A stretch of 64,000 nt of DNA from Segatella maculosa DSM 19339 = JCM 15638 (GTDB taxonomy: Bacteria; Bacteroidota; Bacteroidia; Bacteroidales; Bacteroidaceae). The notes under the pieces were generated by a model. The model did not search any database and had not been told where the DNA came from. It saw only the letters and a program-made list of their open reading frames with translations. The first letter of the stretch is position 1; each line of letters opens with the position of its first letter. The stretch covers positions 1-64,000 of the forward strand of contig NZ_KB908324.1 in assembly GCF_000382385.1 (NCBI RefSeq), read 5' to 3'. Positions 23,303 to 31,678 of this stretch are shown here, piece after piece. The position numbers and the translations under genes were made by a program.

Positions 23303-23835
23303 AATTCAGAACTGCAGCAGATGGTTGTGTTTATTACTCGCTTGCAAATTCACAAGAAAAACGTTTAACGAAGTTTTCTTGCGATATTGTAAACTATGTA
23401 ATTGAACTTGTTAGGCTTCGCTTTCCTAAAACATTAAAGCGTCTGCAGAGTTTGTATGAGGACAGTGATCCGAGCGAGCGCAATTTCAACATTGCAGACC
23501 GCTTTATACGATGCAATTTCGGTGCTGACGATAGGTTGTCCTCTGACATTATAGATGATTGCCTTAACTTCGAGGAGGTTAAGTGTCCTCTTCGAGGTAA
23601 ATTCTGCAAAGATGAGGGACTTATTTGTAAACCTAAGGGTTCGGTTGAGTTGTCGCAAGTTGAGAGGAATGTAGCAAAACTATATGTCGAGGGGTACACT
23701 TTTAAGGAAATTGCAGCTATCTTGAAGAAAAACCCGAGCACTGTTAAAACCCAACTTTGGAATATCAAAAACAAATTGGGTGTAAAGAACTGCAGAGGAA
23801 TTATTAAAGTCATAAGGAGTAAAAATTTGCAATAA
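23290..23835 (+). CDS. LuxR-type HTH regulator
   Basis: 181 residues. Residues ~122-178 form a GerE/LuxR helix-turn-helix (LSQVERNVAKLYVEGYTFKE, then IAAILKKNPSTVKTQLWNIK). There is no receiver domain; the N-terminal part carries Cys-rich text (VKCPLRGKFCKDEGLICKPK) that might bind a metal. Probably a transcriptional activator of phage or accessory genes. Starts inside the previous gene. Confidence 0.75.
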   Translation: MEGLEFRTAADGCVYYSLANSQEKRLTKFSCDIVNYVIELVRLRFPKTLKRLQSLYEDSDPSERNFNIADRFIRCNFGADDRLSSDIIDDCLNFEEVKCPLRGKFCKDEGLICKPKGSVELSQVERNVAKLYVEGYTFKEIAAILKKNPSTVKTQLWNIKNKLGVKNCRGIIKVIRSKNLQ

Positions 23836-23842
23836 AATCGTT

Positions 23843-24064
23843 ATGAAATTGAATATTCAGTTAGAGTGCAATTGTACAAAAGATAATATAACAAATATCT
23901 TCAAGATTTTAGATGAAGAAATGCTGCCGTTTTCTCTTACAATATCTAAGATGAAAGCTAATAGATGCACATGTGCTCTGAAATGCAAAGCTAAAAATAT
24001 GAAGCACTTTATGAAAATTCTGTATGACAATTGCATCAAAGACACAGCTAAAGAAAGCGTGTGA
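23843..24064 (+). CDS. Small cysteine-containing hypothetical protein
   Basis: 73 residues (MKLNIQLECNCTKDNITNIF), with Cys pairs CNC and CTC...C. It lies seven bases after the LuxR-type gene. Not recognised; the paired cysteines may hold a metal. Confidence 0.5.
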   Translation: MKLNIQLECNCTKDNITNIFKILDEEMLPFSLTISKMKANRCTCALKCKAKNMKHFMKILYDNCIKDTAKESV

Positions 24065-24148
24065 GGGTTGTGAATATACAAGAAATTGTATAAACGGCCT
24101 ATTCTGTATGAAACTAAAAATTTACGTTGAATATAAAGAGTTTAAAGT

Positions 24149-24442
24149 ATGTACACAGTTAAAGATTTCGAAATAGCAAAACCGGCTAATGTTGTTTTTT
24201 CTAATTTCAGACTGAAAAATCACAATGTACTTTACGCCTTAGGCTATAGCTTTAAGGCTGGAAAGGTGGGAAAAATTTCAATTTTTTGGAATGACAAAGG
24301 AGAAGCTTTCAGCCGTAACATGACAACGAAAATTCAAGTAAACAGCTTGAAAGCTTTGAAAAAGGAAACTAAATCATTACAGCTTTATCGCATTGGGGGC
24401 TTCCTGTATATGCGTGATGCAAAGCTTGATTTGATTTTTTAA
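24149..24442 (+). CDS. Hypothetical phage protein
   Basis: 97 residues, beta-rich and basic (VKDFEIAKPANVVFSNFRLK ... FSRNMTTKIQVNSLK). Not recognised. It precedes the primase-helicase gene, with a separate -7 element between them. Confidence 0.5.
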   Translation: MYTVKDFEIAKPANVVFSNFRLKNHNVLYALGYSFKAGKVGKISIFWNDKGEAFSRNMTTKIQVNSLKALKKETKSLQLYRIGGFLYMRDAKLDLIF

Positions 24443-24458
24443 GTTTAGTTCGAACGAG

Positions 24459-24466
24459 TAATTTTG
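24459..24466 (+). promoter_or_regulatory. -7 element before the primase-helicase gene
   Basis: TAATTTTG, 20 bases before the ATG at 24486. The -33 position shows only a T-rich stretch. Confidence 0.4.
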
Positions 24467-24485
24467 CACTTATAATATATTTACT

Positions 24486-27400
24486 ATGATAAGTAAACAG
24501 ACAATTGATAGAGTTTTCAATCGAGTCAATATCGTTGATGTCGTATCAGACTATGTTGATTTGAAGAAGTCTGGTGTTAACTACAAAGGATTATGCCCAT
24601 TTCATCATGATCATACGCCAAGCTTCGTTGTATCTCCTGCAAAAGGGATTGCACATTGTTTCGTATGCGGGGGTGGCGGTAATGCCGTCAAATTCGTGAT
24701 GCAAAAGGAGGGTTATACTTTTCCGGAGGCAATTTGCAAACTTGCAAAGAAGTATAATATCGAAGTAGAAGAAGACACAGAAAAGAGGTCAGATGAAGAA
24801 CTTCGTGTGATGCAAAAGCGCGAGTCTATGTTTATCATCTACGAAGCTGTTACACAATTCTATCGTGAGCAAATCAAGAAAGATACCGCACAGGCTAAGG
24901 CTGCACGTGAGTATGTTGAGCGTCGTTGGAATTCTCGGGTTGTTGTTGATGATAAAAAGAAGAAAAAGACCTTTGATGATGAAGACAGGGACTTTTCTGA
25001 AATCAAGCAAATTGGATATGCACCTGATGCGTGGGATGCGCTTGTAAATTTTGCACGTGCTAAAGGCTATGATCTCAAGCTTATGGAGGAAGCGGGATTG
25101 ATTAAAGTTTCCTCAAAGGGCAATCTTATCGACTTCTATCGTAATAGGATCATGATACCTATTACTGACAAATATGGCCGTGTTATAGCCTTTACCGCTC
25201 GCACTATGCAGGATGATGCTGATACTGCAAAGTACATCAATAACAAAGACTCTTTCATGTATTCAAAAGGGTCAACACTGTTCGGACTTGATATTGCTCG
25301 TAACGAGGCTATTCAACAAAACAAGGTGTATTGCGTCGAGGGGGCACCTGATGCAATGAAACTGCAATCTCTACGTATTGAAAATACTGTTGCAGCCCTG
25401 GGTACAGCATGGACTAAAGCGCACTTTCAAGTACTTCGCAGACTTTTCGGTAAGAGTAATTCAAATGCAACGGTTTGCTGGATACCTGACTCTGATCAGA
25501 AAGCAGGGCAGAGTTTAGGGCCTGGCTTCCTGGCCGTGATGAAAAACGGCAAGTTGGCTATGGAGGAGGGGTTCCGCGTCACTGTCAAGGAAATTCCGCA
25601 GGAAAAAGTAGGCATGAAGGCTGATGCTGATAGTTATATATCTTCTAAGGCTGTGCTCGATGATTTAGAAGAGCAAGATTTCCCTATTTGGTATGCAGAA
25701 AAGGTGCTTAAAAAGGATGACAATACTTCTGAAAGAACAGATAAAATCAAGGAGGTTTGTGCTATTGTTATCCTAATTTCTGACGAATATACACAGAATG
25801 CTTTCATTGAGAAGTTAGCGAATAAATTCGGAGGCAAGAACCTTTGGCGCAGCGCACAAAAGCAGGCTATTAAAGACCGTGAGCGTGCGAAGATTGAAGC
25901 AATTTCAAAGCGTGGCGATGCACTTGATATCCTGAAAAACTATGGCTTTTATCAAGAAAACAACTGCATATTCTCTAATAATGGCGTGCAGTGGAGCAAT
26001 TTTATCATGAAACCACTTTTTCACATTAAAGACCCTTACAATTCAAAGCGTCTTTATAAACTTACGAATGTAAATAGAGAGGAGGTTCTTATCGAAATGA
26101 AAGAAGCTGAAATGTACTCCTTGCAGAATTTCCGTGAGCGTGTTGGCTCAATGGGAAATTTTAGGTGGAAGAGTGGGCCAGCAGAACTTAATGCGCTCGG
26201 TGACTTCCTCTATGATAACACAGAAACTGCAGAAGAAATCAAACAGTTAGGTTGGAATAAAGCTGGCTTTTTCGTATGGGGAAATGGCATTTTTAATGAG
26301 GGTACATTCGTAGCTGTAGATGATTATGGCATCTGCAGGCTTGACAGATACAATGAAGAGGGACAGCTTGCCGGCACAGTGAATTACTATCTTCCTGCAA
26401 TGTCAAAGATATATTCTGATAGAAAGGATATGTTCAAATTTGAGAGGCTTTTTTCTAATCGTGAAAATCATTCAAGCGTGACATTACCGAACTACTGTAA
26501 GATGATGGCTGAAGTTTTCGGTACGAATGCAAAGGTGGGTATCATGTTTCTTTTTGCAACGCTCTTCAGGGATATTGTTGTAAGCTTCACAAAGAACTTT
26601 CCTATTTTGAACCTTTTTGGTCCAAAAGGCTCGGGAAAGTCTGAACTCGGGCACACATTAATGAGTTTCTTCATTGCTGACAATACACCGCTGAATATTC
26701 AGAATGCGACGATAGCTGCTTTAGCAGATGCAATTGCACAATGCAGCAATGCACTCGTGCACATTGATGAGTATAAGAATTGCATTGATCCTGTCAAAAT
26801 TGAATTTCTGAAAGGTCTGTACGACGGTACTGGGCGCAGTCGTATGAACATGGACCTCGATAAGAAGCGTGAGATTACTTCTGTAGACTCTGCTGTTATC
26901 CTTTCAGGGCAGGAAATGCCTACTGTCGACGTTGCCTTGTTCAGTCGTACGATATACCTTACTTTCTCACAGACGGTACATGATCGAGATGCAAAGGTGA
27001 AATTCAACGAACTGACTGCTATTCGAAAAATGGGAGTTAGTCATCTTACAAATGAAATTCTTTCTCATCGTCCCGAGTTCGAGAACGCTTTTCATGATAC
27101 TTACAAATTGGTTTGTGATGACCTTTCGCTCGGTATTCAAGGTAACGAAGTCGAAGACCGTATTTGGCGAGATTGGGCTGTATTGCTCACTTCTTATAAG
27201 TGTCTTCAATCTTGTATGTCGCTGCCTTGGACTTATGATGAAATGAAGAATATTACAATTGAAGGTATTCGCCTGCAGAACCAAGAATGCGCATCGTCAA
27301 ACGAAATGGGTAACTTCTGGGATATATTCCAATATATGAGCCAAAGCGGTATGATATATGACGAGGGCGATTACAAGATTAAATATCTTGATGCTATTAC

Positions 27401-27812
27401 CACAAATATTCTTGACAACCGTCTTTTCAACAAGAAAACAGCTATACTTCTCATTCGCCCAAAACGCATTATTTTGCAGTTCAAAAAGGCTGCTAAGATG
27501 ACAGACTCAAAAGCGATGAATGAGCGTAGTATCAGGTTCTACCTGCAGACATCTCCGGGCTATTTAGGTAAGAAGAAAGGATCTGAACGCTTTAAGGTCA
27601 TCATTGACGGAGAGGTACAGAAGCAGTATGCATGCGGTGAGAATGGAGGAAGTCGTGAACTTGTGCAATTCGACAATCCTTTGTGTTTCGATTACGAACT
27701 ACTGAAAAGTAAGTTTGATTTGAACTTAGAAACTTCGCTGTCAAATGGTGATAGTGACGAGGAAGATATGAATGAGGGAGCGCTACCTTTTCCACCACCC
27801 GATAAGAAATAA
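24486..27812 (+). CDS. Primase-helicase fusion (CHC2 zinc finger, Toprim, AAA-type ATPase)
   Basis: 1108 residues. A CHC2-type zinc finger opens the protein (Cys37, His40, Cys58, Cys61 in GLCPFHHDHTPSF and HCFVCGG). A Toprim-like catalytic core follows, with VYCVEGAPDAMKL near residue 280 and CWIPDSDQKAG as the metal-binding part. A C-terminal ATPase has Walker A GPKGSGKSE near 712 and a Walker B-like LVHIDEYKN near 757. It would prime and unwind phage DNA with one polypeptide; no separate DnaB or DnaG is seen nearby. The ATPase half resembles DUF927/phage-type superfamily helicases rather than RecA-like DnaB. Confidence 0.85.
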   Translation: MISKQTIDRVFNRVNIVDVVSDYVDLKKSGVNYKGLCPFHHDHTPSFVVSPAKGIAHCFVCGGGGNAVKFVMQKEGYTFPEAICKLAKKYNIEVEEDTEKRSDEELRVMQKRESMFIIYEAVTQFYREQIKKDTAQAKAAREYVERRWNSRVVVDDKKKKKTFDDEDRDFSEIKQIGYAPDAWDALVNFARAKGYDLKLMEEAGLIKVSSKGNLIDFYRNRIMIPITDKYGRVIAFTARTMQDDADTAKYINNKDSFMYSKGSTLFGLDIARNEAIQQNKVYCVEGAPDAMKLQSLRIENTVAALGTAWTKAHFQVLRRLFGKSNSNATVCWIPDSDQKAGQSLGPGFLAVMKNGKLAMEEGFRVTVKEIPQEKVGMKADADSYISSKAVLDDLEEQDFPIWYAEKVLKKDDNTSERTDKIKEVCAIVILISDEYTQNAFIEKLANKFGGKNLWRSAQKQAIKDRERAKIEAISKRGDALDILKNYGFYQENNCIFSNNGVQWSNFIMKPLFHIKDPYNSKRLYKLTNVNREEVLIEMKEAEMYSLQNFRERVGSMGNFRWKSGPAELNALGDFLYDNTETAEEIKQLGWNKAGFFVWGNGIFNEGTFVAVDDYGICRLDRYNEEGQLAGTVNYYLPAMSKIYSDRKDMFKFERLFSNRENHSSVTLPNYCKMMAEVFGTNAKVGIMFLFATLFRDIVVSFTKNFPILNLFGPKGSGKSELGHTLMSFFIADNTPLNIQNATIAALADAIAQCSNALVHIDEYKNCIDPVKIEFLKGLYDGTGRSRMNMDLDKKREITSVDSAVILSGQEMPTVDVALFSRTIYLTFSQTVHDRDAKVKFNELTAIRKMGVSHLTNEILSHRPEFENAFHDTYKLVCDDLSLGIQGNEVEDRIWRDWAVLLTSYKCLQSCMSLPWTYDEMKNITIEGIRLQNQECASSNEMGNFWDIFQYMSQSGMIYDEGDYKIKYLDAITTNILDNRLFNKKTAILLIRPKRIILQFKKAAKMTDSKAMNERSIRFYLQTSPGYLGKKKGSERFKVIIDGEVQKQYACGENGGSRELVQFDNPLCFDYELLKSKFDLNLETSLSNGDSDEEDMNEGALPFPPPDKK

Positions 27813-27866
27813 TTAAAGTGAATATATTGAATTCAATGGTTCATTTTGAAAAAAATAGGTACTGAT

Positions 27867-28937
27867 ATGGCATATACTCACGCAAGTCTATTTTCGGGTA
27901 TCGGCGGAGCGGAACTCGCCGCCTCATGGATTGGTTGGAAAAACGTATTTCATTGCGAAATACAAGAATTTCAGCGCAAAGTATTAGAGTATTGGTTTCC
28001 ACAAAGCATCAGTTATGAAGACATCACAAAGACAGATTTTTCAAGGTGGAGAGGACGCATCGATGTGCTCACGGGAGGATTTCCATGCCAGCCGTTCAGC
28101 GTTGCCGGAAAGAGAAAAGGAGCAGAAGATAATCGTTATCTCTGGACGGAAATGCTACGAGCAATACGGCAAATACAGCCCACTTGGGTCGTTGGTGAAA
28201 ATGTTGCTGGTATCCTCTCAATGGTTCAGCCCAGCAAGGAGGTTAAAGTGGGACGTACAGACGATTTGTTCAAAGAAGATTTCATATACCGAACGGAGCA
28301 GCAATTCACAATCGACGCCATCTGTGAAGACCTTGAATGTGCAGGATATTCAGTCCAACCGTTTGTTATTCCGGCTTGTGCCGTCGGAGCACCACACAGA
28401 AGAGACAGGGTATGGATTGTTGCAAGACTTAATACCGACACCGATTACCAGCGATGCGCAGGGAGGGGCAGTCAAACTTACAAGAGGGAAAAGACTTCGA
28501 AACGGGCAAGTGTTTTCCGCAACATTGAAAGACCTTGCGGCGGCCAAGATGCTGCCAACCCCGCAAACGCAAGGACTGAAAGTGTGCAACAAGGACGGAA
28601 AGACAGAATTTCTGAACTTGGAGTTACTATTGACACCAAGTGCGAGCGATGGGCTAAGGGCGGGAATGAGTATGGAAAGTCTGAAATCTCACAAGAAAAA
28701 GAATGCCGAGCAGAGCAATTTAGCGGAACAGATAGCCCACAAGGTTGGTGGCGGAACTTTCCAACTCAATCCCCTGTTTGTCGAGGAAATGATGGGCTAC
28801 CCTTCAGAGTGGCTGACCTTACCATTTCTTTCCCAAAGTGGAGAAGTAAAAGCATTGAAGCGTTAGGAAATGCGTGGGTGCCACAAGTTGCATACGAGAT
28901 ATTCAAGGCAATAGAAAATTACGATAAAAAGAAGTAA
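27867..28937 (+). CDS. C5 cytosine DNA methyltransferase
   Basis: 356 residues from the ATG at 27867; an upstream TTG also reads in frame. Motif I is ASLFSGIGGAELAA, motif IV is GGFPCQPFSVAGKR with the catalytic Cys near residue 73, motif VI is GENVAG and motif VIII is APHRRDRVWIVA. The C-terminus WWRNFPTQSPVCRGNDGLP and ALGNAWVPQVAYEIFKAI gives motifs IX-X. No restriction gene lies beside it, so it probably protects phage DNA from host enzymes. A second frame across most of the gene also reads like a methyltransferase C-terminus (see 28015-28866). Confidence 0.88.
   Translation: MAYTHASLFSGIGGAELAASWIGWKNVFHCEIQEFQRKVLEYWFPQSISYEDITKTDFSRWRGRIDVLTGGFPCQPFSVAGKRKGAEDNRYLWTEMLRAIRQIQPTWVVGENVAGILSMVQPSKEVKVGRTDDLFKEDFIYRTEQQFTIDAICEDLECAGYSVQPFVIPACAVGAPHRRDRVWIVARLNTDTDYQRCAGRGSQTYKREKTSKRASVFRNIERPCGGQDAANPANARTESVQQGRKDRISELGVTIDTKCERWAKGGNEYGKSEISQEKECRAEQFSGTDSPQGWWRNFPTQSPVCRGNDGLPFRVADLTISFPKWRSKSIEALGNAWVPQVAYEIFKAIENYDKKK
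28015..28866 (+). other. Overlapping +1 frame encoding a second methyltransferase-like C-terminus
   Basis: 284 codons are open in the frame one base ahead of the methyltransferase. Its second half contains LIPTPITSDAQGG, MLPTPQTQG, LLLTPSASDG and FQLNPLFVEEMMGYPSEWLT. These are hallmarks of another group of phage C5 methyltransferases (LPTPxxxD repeats, then LNPxFVExxMGxPxxW). The same bases read in the main frame give FPTQSPVCRGNDGLP. I see no slippery heptamer. The frame may be a relic of frame-switching evolution or be used through frameshifting; I do not call it a separate gene. Confidence 0.6.
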
Positions 28938-28941
28938 AGTT

Positions 28942-29403
28942 ATGAAAACATACGTAATCACACTATCAAAATATTTCCTCGCAATGCACAAGCGAGCAGG
29001 GGAAGAAACAAACTTCAAAGAAAAGTTCCTAAACGGCGAGAAGATACACACCATACGGGCGAATTACCCTCTGTGGGAGAAACGCATCAAGGAAGTACAA
29101 GAGGGACGCGCTGTGTTGTCAGTTCGACAATGGACAGGTAAGCCATATAGAAGCAAGCAAGTAGAAATTACAACGCTGACGGCAGAAGATGAAATAGGTG
29201 TACAGGCTGCTCGTATAGTAGCTGGAATATATTTGAAGATAATTTTCGGCGAAAACTTCGAACATTATTTTGTATCAGAGGAGGAACGCACACTGTTAGC
29301 TAAGAATGACGGGTTATCATTGGAGGATTGGAAAGAATGGTTTAGATCCTACGACATAACAAATCCCTTAGCGATTATTCATTTTACAAAATTCAGATAT
29401 TAG
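28942..29403 (+). CDS. ASCH/PUA-like phage protein
   Basis: 153 residues. Text such as GEKIHTIRANYPLWEKRIKE, VLSVRQWTGKPYRSKQVEI and NDGLSLEDWKEWF matches a protein common in Bacteroidetes phages that looks like an ASCH/PUA-type nucleic-acid-binding fold. Function not known. It begins four bases after the methyltransferase stop and is probably cotranscribed with it. Confidence 0.55.
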   Translation: MKTYVITLSKYFLAMHKRAGEETNFKEKFLNGEKIHTIRANYPLWEKRIKEVQEGRAVLSVRQWTGKPYRSKQVEITTLTAEDEIGVQAARIVAGIYLKIIFGENFEHYFVSEEERTLLAKNDGLSLEDWKEWFRSYDITNPLAIIHFTKFRY

Positions 29404-29404
29404 G

Positions 29405-29570
29405 ATGAAAATATTAGTACAATTCAGCGGAGGTAAAGATAGCCAAGCCTGCCTCATTAAAGCTGTCAATGACTACGGAAAAGGTAAAGTTACGGCTGCA
29501 TGAGTTTGTATCACGGGTTGTGCGAATGGAATGGGGCATTAAGTATAAAAAAACAATAGAAGAATTATGA
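29405..29570 (+). pseudogene. Internally deleted PAPS-reductase-like phage gene
   Basis: The ATG at 29405 gives MKILVQFSGGKDSQACLIKA and stops at 29503. SGGKDS is the ATP-pyrophosphatase P-loop of the PAPS-reductase/phage sulfotransferase-like family, whose members are 200 residues or longer. From 29493 another frame gives RLHEFVSRVVRMEWGIKYKK and ends at 29570, like the C-terminal end of such a protein. It appears that the middle was deleted and the ends joined out of frame. Confidence 0.5.
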
Positions 29571-29743
29571 AAAAGAAAATCATTCGGTTATTCGTATCTA
29601 TAGTTATAGCAACTATGATATTTGTTTTAGGTATAGTGTTGTCATTGCTGATTAAATACTCACCAACTTGGGTGAACTTGGCAGCGAATGCTCTCTTCTT
29701 TATCGGTTTAGTATATTTGCTATACGATACAAAGAAAGGTTGA
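29567..29743 (+). CDS. Small two-span membrane protein
   Basis: 58 residues starting at the ATG that overlaps the stop of the previous remnant (ATGA). Two membrane segments are evident: LFVSIVIATMIFVLGIVLSL and LAANALFFIGLVYLLY. Not recognised; an accessory gene that may act at the host envelope. Confidence 0.5.
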   Translation: MKKKIIRLFVSIVIATMIFVLGIVLSLLIKYSPTWVNLAANALFFIGLVYLLYDTKKG

Positions 29744-29800
29744 GTCTCGGTGTGCGATTTTACATTATACAGAAAAGAAAATGAGTTAAAGTAACAAATT

Positions 29801-30112
29801 ATGAAAAAGAAACTTTTTATTTTAATCAGCTTGTTAGCTGTTTTGGGAAGCTGTAAAAATCAGCCTTTCAAAGGTTTTTTAGTGTGCAAAGAATATATTC
29901 CTGGGCACATGGATGATAAACATGTACAATCAGTGCAGGAGGCGTATGTGTACGTTCCTATTATTCACCCAAGAAGACATGAGCCCGAATATATCCCGTC
30001 AGAGTGGCATTTTTACGTTGCAAACAAATACGGAGTAAGAGATTTCAAAGTTGATAGTCTTACCTATTTACGGCATAAGGTAGGAGAAAGGATTGTCATG
30101 AATTTGAAATAA
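29801..30112 (+). CDS. Phage-encoded lipoprotein
   Basis: 103 residues. The signal peptide ends in a clear lipobox (AVLGSC, Cys18). The mature part (FKGFLVCKEYIPGHMDD, EWHFYVANKYGVRDFKVD) is conserved-looking and seen, in my recollection, in other Bacteroidetes phages. Prophage lipoproteins often block superinfection at the envelope; that role is inference. A terminator follows at 30198-30233. Confidence 0.65.
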   Translation: MKKKLFILISLLAVLGSCKNQPFKGFLVCKEYIPGHMDDKHVQSVQEAYVYVPIIHPRRHEPEYIPSEWHFYVANKYGVRDFKVDSLTYLRHKVGERIVMNLK

Positions 30113-30197
30113 AGAATACATAGCAAAGACTTATCAAGAAAAATTAGAGAGCTTAAATTTTCTACATACTTTTAAACGTTATTAATTAAGATTATCG

Positions 30198-30233
30198 AGA
30201 GGGCTGCGTTGTGAAACGCGGTCCTCTTTTTTT
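30198..30233 (+). terminator. Terminator closing the early operon
   Basis: AGAGG/CCTCT outer and GCGTT/AACGC inner stems with loop GTGA, then seven T residues (30227-30233). Confidence 0.8.
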
Positions 30234-30234
30234 C

Positions 30235-30505
30235 GTGTGTGTGTATTTCATCTTCTCGCTGAAAAAAGAATGAATTACACACGTCACACACACTCACACA
30301 CACGCTGATTATCAATGAGTTACAAAGCCCACAATTACACACATCTTACACACAATTACACACACAAGCCCTGTTTTTATAGCAATTTTACTTCTTTTAC
30401 ACACAAAAATAGAGATTACACACATTTATCAATGATTAACAAAAATGTAACTTATTGAATATCAATCATATATAAAATTGTGTGTAGGTGTGTGTACTGT
30501 GTGTA
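30235..30505. repeat. TTACACAC repeat region, candidate origin or control region
   Basis: TTACACAC occurs in direct orientation at 30275, 30335, 30346, 30356, 30397 and 30416. Inverse GTGTGTA copies occur at 30237-30244 and three times at 30480-30506. Between them lie AT-rich stretches and ATCAATGA motifs. The region has no gene and separates early genes from head genes. Iteron-like spacing suggests a replication origin or a binding array. A similar motif begins after the last gene at 63943. Confidence 0.6.
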
Positions 30506-30596
30506 GCAAAAAACTATATCCTTGTGCACAAAGTCATTTTTCCTTTTATTAAAGGAATAGTGGCTTTGTATGTATGTAAATCTCTGCTTTTTTTAC

Positions 30597-30604
30597 TATC
30601 TTTG
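30597..30604 (+). promoter_or_regulatory. -7 element before the gene at 30625
   Basis: TATCTTTG, 20 bases before the ATG. TTTG at 30565-30568 is too distant for a standard -33. Confidence 0.5.
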
Positions 30605-30624
30605 CGACAATAAATATTCTGATT

Positions 30625-31107
30625 ATGAGCGAATTCAACGTTTACATTAAACTTAAACCTTTTGTTCAGCAGTTCATTCAACATGATTTTGGTACTCCTG
30701 CTGTTTTCCCCGACAAAGGTCCTGAGAATTCTACTATTCATCATTTTGTCATGCGTCGCCCTGAAGATAAGGCCCCTGATGTTGAAGAGGACGGACTTAC
30801 ACCTATTTCTATTCCTGACTCCTGCACAAAGCCAGCACGCTATTACAACTTTTTGACTCCGCGCGGGAAAAAGGCTGTTGCGGAATGCTGCGAGTATCTT
30901 TTCAAACGCGCGTTGTGGAAAGAACTCGGAGACATGAGTGATATAGGGTGTAATATGATGACGGCTATTTATGCGTGGTGTGAGCAGCATGGTATCTCTA
31001 TTGATTATGCAGATACAATTCGTCAGCGCTGGTATCGATTGCGAAATGCATATATCAAGAATAATATAGATCTGACCGAAAAAAATAGACATGAAAGTAA
31101 TTTTTAA
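30625..31107 (+). CDS. Hypothetical phage protein
   Basis: 160 residues. An N-terminal part (FNVYIKLKPFVQQFIQHDFG) and a C-terminal helical part with LFKRALWKELGDMSDIG and a final DTIRQRWYRLRNAYIKNN that resembles a DNA-binding helix. It is the first gene of the head region. No family recognised; a late-gene regulator or a packaging helper are possible. Confidence 0.6.
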   Translation: MSEFNVYIKLKPFVQQFIQHDFGTPAVFPDKGPENSTIHHFVMRRPEDKAPDVEEDGLTPISIPDSCTKPARYYNFLTPRGKKAVAECCEYLFKRALWKELGDMSDIGCNMMTAIYAWCEQHGISIDYADTIRQRWYRLRNAYIKNNIDLTEKNRHESNF

Positions 31108-31214
31108 TTTTTTAACAATAAAATAAATCTACGTTATACTGCTTTTTTTTCGCGCGCGAACGTTTGCAACGAACGCATACATGAACGTACTTTTTCAAAC
31201 AAACACAAACAGAT

Positions 31215-31625
31215 ATGAAATTAAACACAATTATTCGCATTACGTTGATACCTGTTAAAAATATAACTGAGTATCGTCGGGTTGACAGCAATCATGTTGC
31301 TTTAACTCTTAAGACAAATATTGAACCTTTGTCACATCTCAAAACTCCCTCCTTTTTATCTATATCTTCTAAAGTTGAAGAGGGGTGCGTTACTTTCGCT
31401 TCAAAGCTTGTTTTTTCAACCTTATGTGATATTGACTGCACACAGAGATATATTGCCTTGTGCGAAACTTCTGCAGGTGAATGTATTGCTGTTGGTACAG
31501 ATACGCGTCCTTATTCTGTTATTACTCGTGTCGAAAATCATCCTGATAGCCCCTCAGATAGTCAACTGAACACCTATACTCTAACGTACTCATCCGTCAA
31601 CAAACCGCCTTTCGTTAAAATTTAG
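31215..31625 (+). CDS. Hypothetical phage protein
   Basis: 136 residues, beta-rich (IIRITLIPVKNITEYRRVDS ... LNTYTLTYSSVNKPPFVKI). Located just before the head protease, so a minor structural protein is plausible. Not recognised. The 107 bases before it contain CGCGCGCG and three GAACG motifs but no promoter that I can support. Confidence 0.5.
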   Translation: MKLNTIIRITLIPVKNITEYRRVDSNHVALTLKTNIEPLSHLKTPSFLSISSKVEEGCVTFASKLVFSTLCDIDCTQRYIALCETSAGECIAVGTDTRPYSVITRVENHPDSPSDSQLNTYTLTYSSVNKPPFVKI

Positions 31626-31630
31626 GTACT

Positions 31631-31660
31631 TTTATTCATATATCCTATAATATACCTTTG
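31631..31660 (+). promoter_or_regulatory. Promoter of the head operon
   Basis: TTTA (31631-31634), an 18-base spacer and TACCTTTG (31653-31660), 18 bases before the protease ATG. Confidence 0.5.
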
Positions 31661-31678
31661 TGTCAAATAATTTAGAAT

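Noticed and set aside
28015..28866. Separate gene in the +1 frame of the methyltransferase
   Set aside because: Its first half is unlike any protein and only the second half resembles a methyltransferase end. It is reported as an overlapping frame, not as an independent gene.
29405..29503. Functional PAPS-reductase-like protein
   Set aside because: Only 32 residues follow the start; the family needs more than 200.
30275..30423. CRISPR or tRNA-like repeats in the TTACACAC region
   Set aside because: The repeated unit is only eight bases with irregular spacing of 10 to 60 bases; no cloverleaf can be drawn.
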